Source of the DNA: Parasitella parasitica
Taxonomy: Eukaryota; Mucoromycota; Mucoromycetes; Mucorales; Mucoraceae
DNA: 61,453 nt
Assembly: GCA_025201805.1 (NCBI GenBank)
Contig: MU619257.1
Coordinates: 258,780 to 320,232 of the forward strand
Reading direction: 5' to 3'
The position numbers and the translations under genes are program-made. The notes under the pieces are model-generated. The model was not told the origin of the DNA and made no database searches. It worked only from the letters and a program-made list of their open reading frames with translations. The stretch's first letter is position 1; each line of letters opens with the position of its first letter. Below are positions 56,063-61,453 of the stretch, piece after piece.

Positions 56063-57982
56063 TTATGAATCAGACATTTCTATATCAGAAGTTTCTTCGT
56101 ATACTTCTTCAATATCGCTATCTTTCCCATCATTTATTTCATTTTCTGGGCTTCCTACTTCTGCAGCATCATAGAAAAAATCGTCTTGATCGGACCCTTC
56201 TTGGTCGCTGACTTCAGCAACTTGCTCCTCAAACTTATATGTGCCATCCTTTTCTCTTTTATCTTCATTTTCATCCTTATTCTCATCCTGGTCATAATCC
56301 TCATCCCCATCTTCTTCTTCATCCTCGTCCTCGTCCTCGTCCTCGCCCTCGTCCTCATCCTCATCCTCATCCTCATCCACATCCTCATCCACATCCTCTT
56401 CTTCATCCTCGTCCTCATCATCTTTGAACCTTAAATTTTCTTCAGCACTAACATCACTGCCTCTTTCATATTGACTCCAGCCATCATCATCGTCGCTATC
56501 ATCAAACAACCGTACAAATCCACTCTGTTCCTCTTTCTCTCTCGCTTGTTCCTTGGCTTCTTGTATTAATGCAGGACGAGTCCACACCTTGGCAGCAGTA
56601 GCTTCTTCAACCGCCTTTCTCTTTTCTGCCCTGGCTAGTTTTTGAGCATGGAAATATTGAGGGCTCACCCAACTACCTAAACGAACAATACCCGCTGCCT
56701 GCTTTTCTTGTCTATTATTGGCAGTTCGTCGAGCAACATGAGGTAGTCTACAATTAGCATTGGAGCATTTCCCAGTTTCAGCAAATTCAGGGCACACGTG
56801 AATATGTTTTTCATCACATCTCAAACCCTTTGGACAATAGCCTTCCATAGCAAATGCTCTACATACAGGCGCATCTTTACTGACAAGAACATGGGTATAC
56901 ATACATGGATCATTCGTACAGTGCCCCTTTTGAAAATGAACGCAGTGTGGCATGATATGTGAATTAGGTGTATGAGATAATCGGCATTCAGATGGTGCTT
57001 TTTTACAGCGGTTTTGTAAAAAGCGGGGGCAAATAGCTCTTCTATTGGTATCATGAACAAAGGGGCAGCGAGTCCCGTTGGGGCATTTGCCATATCGTGT
57101 GAAGAATCCGCAATGCCGAGGTTTCTTTATGGAACGTCTATGGGTGCTCAAAACAAGAGATTTACCAGATCGACCTTGACGGACATATCCCTCGGGACCT
57201 CGAATAAAAACCATGTTTCCTTTCTGACGGGGATGGCGAGTATTAGCGTTTTTAGACGAAAGTTTGATAGTCGGTGCTTTGCCAATAACCATATTTTTGT
57301 TCTTATCTCTTCTTTTTAAACTAAATTACGAAAGAAATTAATCAAAAAGGCAATATAAAGTGTGATATATACGCTACCTTTTGACAGATTTTCTTATTAA
57401 TACTTTAGGTACAGTTGAATTAGCCATGATGAGATTAGTTTTAGTCATATTTGAGTCAAACAAGTCTTTCCTGATCAGCTTCTTTCCTTTCACCACAAAA
57501 TCCACACCATCGATAGCAACTTGCTTTCTACCGGTTGCAGTATCAATTGACTTGACCATTGTATTAGTGGTAGTTGTATTAGCTCCTTTGTGATTTATGA
57601 TTAACTTTTTGTTATGACTCTTTGGAACAGTTCCAGACAAGGTTGAGGGTTGATTATTCACTGCCAAAGAATGATTCTGCGCAATCTTCATAGTTGGGCT
57701 AAGGTAATTTGTTGCTGAAGATCTTTCAGTAGCAGACTTGATGAACTTGTTGTTTGTATTGACAGAGTAATAAGGCATGGCTGTTTTTCTAGATGCAGCA
57801 CTAGAAAGAGACATATTACCACCTCGGCCACGATAAGACCCAAAGTTTGGTCTACCTCGAGATAAAGGAGGCGAGGTATAACCATGTCTATTCCTTTGCG
57901 GATTACTCGAAATACTTTTATGTTGTTGGATAGCAGTGCTAAGTTTAGCAATGCGTTCTATCATCTCTTGGTCAGTAGCCAT
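56063..57982 (-). CDS. ZC3H3/Red5-type protein with five CCCH zinc fingers
   Basis: Two exons (57982-57378, 57320-56063; intron 57 nt) encode 620 aa. The N-terminal 200 residues are basic and disordered, with an RGR/RGG patch (SYRGRGGNMSLSS). Five CCCH fingers follow at 272-291, 299-318, 328-345, 355-374 and 378-396, starting CGFFTRYGKCPNGTRCPFVH and including HCVHFQKGHC and VCPEFAETGKC. This finger array is that of animal ZC3H3 and fission yeast Red5, nuclear proteins in poly(A) RNA processing, export or decay. The C-terminus is strongly acidic (Asp/Glu repeats, 56290-56420, encoded by GAGGAC-type repeats). The second open frame alone begins with a Met, so without the intron the gene would be split into two wrong models. 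Confidence 0.85.
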
Positions 57983-59535
57983 CCTATTTTATAATGTGTA
58001 TAGAAAAAAAAAATTCAAGACATCTTTAATGGCATAAGTAGTTTTAAATTACCAGGTCACAGCATATTGATTCACTCAAATTCATCATTTGATATCTAGA
58101 TAGAATGGTATATGGTTTGTCTGCCTTAATCTTTTAAAGATGGCGCAATGAAAAGATGAAGTAAGGTTTTTTACAGTTAATTTACTCAATTCAGCTCAAC
58201 TAAAATGAAAGACATCAAATCATGAAACTCACGTAGTCTTAATAAAAAGACGCTGAAAGATTTTGATTGCATATAAGTAAAGGGAAAAAAGATGTAGTAA
58301 GGTTGATTTATGCATAACAATATGACTACTTGATTGTCAAATTACCCAGTGGTGGAATACACCTAGAATTGTGCAACAAACCGTAAATGTGCACTTGCTT
58401 TTTTGTAAAGTATATTTCAATCATTTTACTCCATTCTGGAAAACATACTTCCCTTCAGTTCACATTTTTGGAATAAATTTTATCTAAAATGCATACTATT
58501 AGATGCAAAATTGAATACTTTACAAACTTATAATACATTCTGTGCTAATTTTTTCTTAAAAATATTCATAAAAGAGTCTCTCTAAATCAAATCTGGCAGA
58601 AAGAAAAAGTCAAGAGATCGAATTTACACTAGTACCGTATCAGCAGTAATGGACATCTTACTGCCTCACATAGAGAACTCGGTGGAATAATAGATTAAAA
58701 TAAAATAAGGGAATATCAAAACTAGTACGGTGAAACGTTTGGAAGAGCCTTTAAAGTGTCTTCAACCATCGATCATAGCTGAATGAAGAAGTAAATTATA
58801 GCACCAAATGCTCGTTTTTTAACAAATTATGGGCTATTAGCTTCCAATATGATTTATTTTTCTACCGTATAAGTTGCACATTAAATAAATGAAAAAGAAT
58901 TCAGTTATATACATTATTTCCAAATTTCTTGATTGTCATCACTTTATTCAATGATAATTAGGCACTAGATTCTTAGCTACCCGCATTGTAACACACCTCT
59001 CATTTAAAAAATGAGAACAACTGTATAAACAGCTGTTATTAATACCTGCGTAGACGCCCTTATTAAATGCCATGGCAAAAAGTATAAAATCAAGTAGATT
59101 CATTGTCAAAATCTGTATAATATTGTGGCCAAGTACGCCTTTTAATTTTCAGATAATTAGTTCTGTTGACAATATAGCAATTAATAGAACATACCTCAGT
59201 AAATGTATCTAACTAGCTTTATTGATTTGGCATAATTTCAGTCCTATCCTTGGCTGATAAGACCGGACACAATCTATATATATCTATGTTGATTTGATAA
59301 TTAAATCAAATCCAGTATACTCGGAAGTTTGAAATCTTTCTATAATATCGGTTATCTACTTTTACTCATATTTGTTATAATAAAACAGCTGTATCGACCA
59401 CTTGATTGAAATTTGTAGACGCTGGAAGTAGTGCAACCCAATTCAATCCCAGTATGGTTAACTAGTTCTATGTACAGGTTCATTCTTTGATTGAACCTTT
59501 CTTATAAAAATCGCTTTACTTGTTTAATAATCAAT
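57983..59535. other. divergent intergenic region of 1.55 kb
   Basis: Between the ZC3H3-type and MINDY starts. AT-rich with no frame above 60 codons and no recognised RNA. A TATATATATC stretch occurs near 59275-59284. It should contain both promoters. Confidence 0.5.
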
Positions 59536-61180
59536 ATGGCACTTGAAACAGATATGAATGAGAAGTCCATCGATACGGCACTGAATGCGGAAACAAAAGC
59601 ACAAAACTTAATAGCGAACAGCAGCTCTGCCGAGACAGCGCTAGGAGTAGGCAAACCGGCGCCAGAGCCGGCAGGTTCAGAACATGAAAAGAAATATGAA
59701 CAAGAGCAATCAACTTGTTTGATTGAGGATGTGCCTGTTATAGTTATTCAATGCGACAAGGATGAATATCTGGTCAAAACAATTGATTGGAAAAACAAAA
59801 AAGTATGCATTATTACACAAAATGGTAGAGTACACGCAATCATCCTGTGGTGCATGTTATAATTATTGAAATAGAAAATGGACCATGTCCTTTGGTTGCC
59901 ATTTGCAATGTGCTATTTTTACGTGGAGATTTAGAAATAAGACCGCCTGACAGAGAATTTGTTACGTTCGAATACCTAGTGGATAGACTGGGCGATTACC
60001 TGTTGACTCATGCACCCACGGACGAGCCTATGGTAACTATGCGTGTATATGTGTATTAGCAACTTTTTTTCATCATCACATGTTTAAACGCAACCACAGG
60101 CTGCTACAGATACCACTACCAAAACTGAAAAATTGCCTCAAGCACCTAAGCGACAGGACACATCTGAATTCGTACTAACATACAGACATAATCTAGATAC
60201 AGCTTTGTCTATTTTACCCAATTTGAAGAGTGGCCTTGATGTAAACGTCAAGTTTGATAATATCCATGGCTTTGAACCAACAGCCGAGTTAGCCATGTTT
60301 GATTTATTCAATGTCAATCTAGTTCATGGTTGGGTTGCAGATCCTCAAGATGTGCAAACATACGATGTGATTGTCAACAAGTGTGGTACATACAATCATG
60401 TAGTCGAATTGATTGTACAAGCTGATGAATTGAGCACCTCTCAGAGCAATAAAGGTGGGCTTGTGACCGAATCTCTCACAACTGCTCAAGAGGAAAAACT
60501 GCATGAAGGTAATGTGCTTATTACTGCTCTTTGGTTACACAAACCAACATAATACTTGATCTGTTATAGGCTTTGTAGCAAATGAATTCTTGAAAGACAC
60601 GGCCACTCAGTTGACTTATTTTGGGCTTGATTTGCTATTGGAATCGATACCGACTGATACACTATGCGTGCTATTTAGAAACAATCATGTAAATGCCCAT
60701 TCAAAAAAGAATATAGACGTGCACTATTAACATTGTGCACAATACCAGTTTTCGACTGTTTACAGACATCCAACACTCGGTCTATACATGCTGGTAACTG
60801 ACTCTGGTCTAGTGTCGGAACGCTCTGTCATTTGGGAGAGTCTGGCTGATGTTGATCAAGGTTCATCGGAATTTCGCAGCAGTTCATTTTCCAAGCCGAA
60901 TATTCAGGAGAGCAAGAATAGCAGCAATCATGTTGTAGCAGATGTCAATGCAGATCTCGAGTAAGTTATAGTATCTTCAATTTCTAAACATCAAGAGGAA
61001 TTAATATTACTTGACAGTTATGCCATTGCCGTATCCTTACAAGATGAGCAGAAGAGGCAGTATCGACAAAGCTTGATTGAGCAGCAGCAACAGCAGCAAC
61101 AGCAGCAACACATTACACAGAATCCACCTTCCAGCTCATCAGACAAGCCAAAAAAGAATAACAATTGTACCGTTTCCTGA
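59536..61180 (+). CDS. MINDY-family deubiquitinase (K48-chain specific type)
   Basis: Six exons (59536-59824, 59875-60032, 60100-60508, 60570-60688, 60749-60960, 61018-61180) encode 449 aa. The papain-like fold removes ubiquitin from K48-linked chains. Catalytic cysteine Cys101 in ENGPCPLVAI and the catalytic-type His325 in FRNNH/FSTVYRH (junction of exons 4 and 5) are present. Other family blocks: LVKTIDWKNKK, LDTALSILPNLKSGLDVNVK, FDLFNVNLVHGWVADPQD, EFLKDTATQLTYFGLDLL and LGLYMLVTDSGLVSERSVIW. A ubiquitin-interacting motif sits near 396-408 (DYAIAVSLQDEQ), followed by poly-Gln. It lacks the C-terminal CaaX-type ending of animal MINDY1. The exon 1 junction was placed at the GTAGAG donor because the alternative intron would be only 26 nt. 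Confidence 0.93.
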
Positions 61181-61453
61181 TAAGACAAAAAACTAGCAAC
61201 CTGGTTTTCCAGAGAGCAACGAAAGACTACATATATTAGATTGAGAAATTTTCTTGGTATTTGCTTGCTTTCGTCAAATAAAGATCTGCTGTATACCAAT
61301 ATGTTTTTTCCTAATTCTGCCGTGTGGTTAACGTTCTACAAGGAATAAAACTCCTACACTCCCTCCCCTCCTTCTTGGAGAAGCAAACAGTAAACGTGAG
61401 GAATCCTCCCTTTATCAAAGACCTTTCAAGACTTCCCCTATTTAAATGCAAAA
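61181..61453. other. 3' flank of the MINDY gene
   Basis: Only the downstream region of MINDY: AATAAAG and AATAAAAC signals near 61277 and 61346, then C/T-rich sequence that may lead to the next gene. The frame on the minus strand here is antisense to the Gln repeat and is not a gene. Confidence 0.5.

Noticed and set aside
57053-57319. 88-codon plus-strand frame over the ZC3H3 zinc fingers
   Set aside because: Antisense to the finger array; the minus-strand Cys/His spacing is decisive.
59803-59828. 26-nt intron in MINDY
   Set aside because: Below the minimum seen here (49 nt); the GTAGAG donor at 59825 gives a 50-nt intron and restores NGPCPL.

Overview
This 61.5 kb window is nuclear DNA of a filamentous fungus, most likely an early-diverging Mucoromycota (Mucorales-like) species. 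Evidence: AT-rich intergenic DNA, genes split by many short introns (mostly 49-67 nt, GT...AG), strictly eukaryotic housekeeping genes, a tRNA-Arg, retroelement debris, and two 10-N assembly gaps that both sit in homopolymer runs. The species assignment is inference. Gene models below were built by hand: exon sums are multiples of three and every junction preserves the frame.

Layout, left to right. 0-10 kb: C-terminal scrap of a cysteine-rich gene; a single-pass membrane protein ending in a PPxY motif; the mitochondrial 2-oxoglutarate dehydrogenase E1 gene; a 661-aa protein made largely of about twelve degenerate 35-residue repeats. 10-15.7 kb: gene-poor, with a LINE relic and a damaged copy (A) of a TIR-bounded repeat. 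15.7-25.6 kb: compact gene block: DIM1 rRNA dimethylase, an Abitram-family protein, an IRG-like (immunity-related GTPase type) membrane GTPase, a CsbD-like relic, an unknown Ser-rich protein, a PA-TM-RING ubiquitin ligase and a CaMKK/Ssp1-type kinase. 26-28.7 kb: inverted copy (B) of the TIR element, then a gag-like relic. 28.8-40.5 kb: a seven-helix GPCR-like protein, a small conserved-looking protein, proteasome beta-4, acyl-protein thioesterase, the G-alpha chaperone/GEF RIC8, and a 1013-aa low-complexity coiled-coil protein. 40.5-43.2 kb: degraded elements. 43.4-51.1 kb: a Tvp15-like Golgi protein with a 10-nt microexon, a Pumilio protein with an added CCCH finger, and a Pns1/CTL choline-transporter-like protein. 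52-56 kb: gene-free DNA with many perfect hairpins, a degenerate short repeat and a foldback MITE. 56-61.4 kb: a ZC3H3/Red5-type five-finger CCCH protein and a MINDY deubiquitinase.

These are independent eukaryotic genes, not operons. Several pairs diverge from a short shared promoter region (RING ligase/CaMKK kinase; thioesterase/RIC8; PUF/PNS1; ZC3H3/MINDY). Functional themes recur: G-protein signalling (7TM protein and RIC8), membrane traffic and lipidation (thioesterase, Tvp15, PNS1, myristoylation motif on the IRG-like GTPase), ubiquitin (RING ligase, MINDY, proteasome beta-4, PPxY protein) and mRNA fate (PUF, ZC3H3). The most unusual points are the IRG-like GTPase in a fungus, the inverted repeat pair A/B enclosing a gene block, the unassigned 7TM protein near RIC8, the repeat protein at 8.1-10.1 kb, and the hairpin-rich 52-54 kb region.
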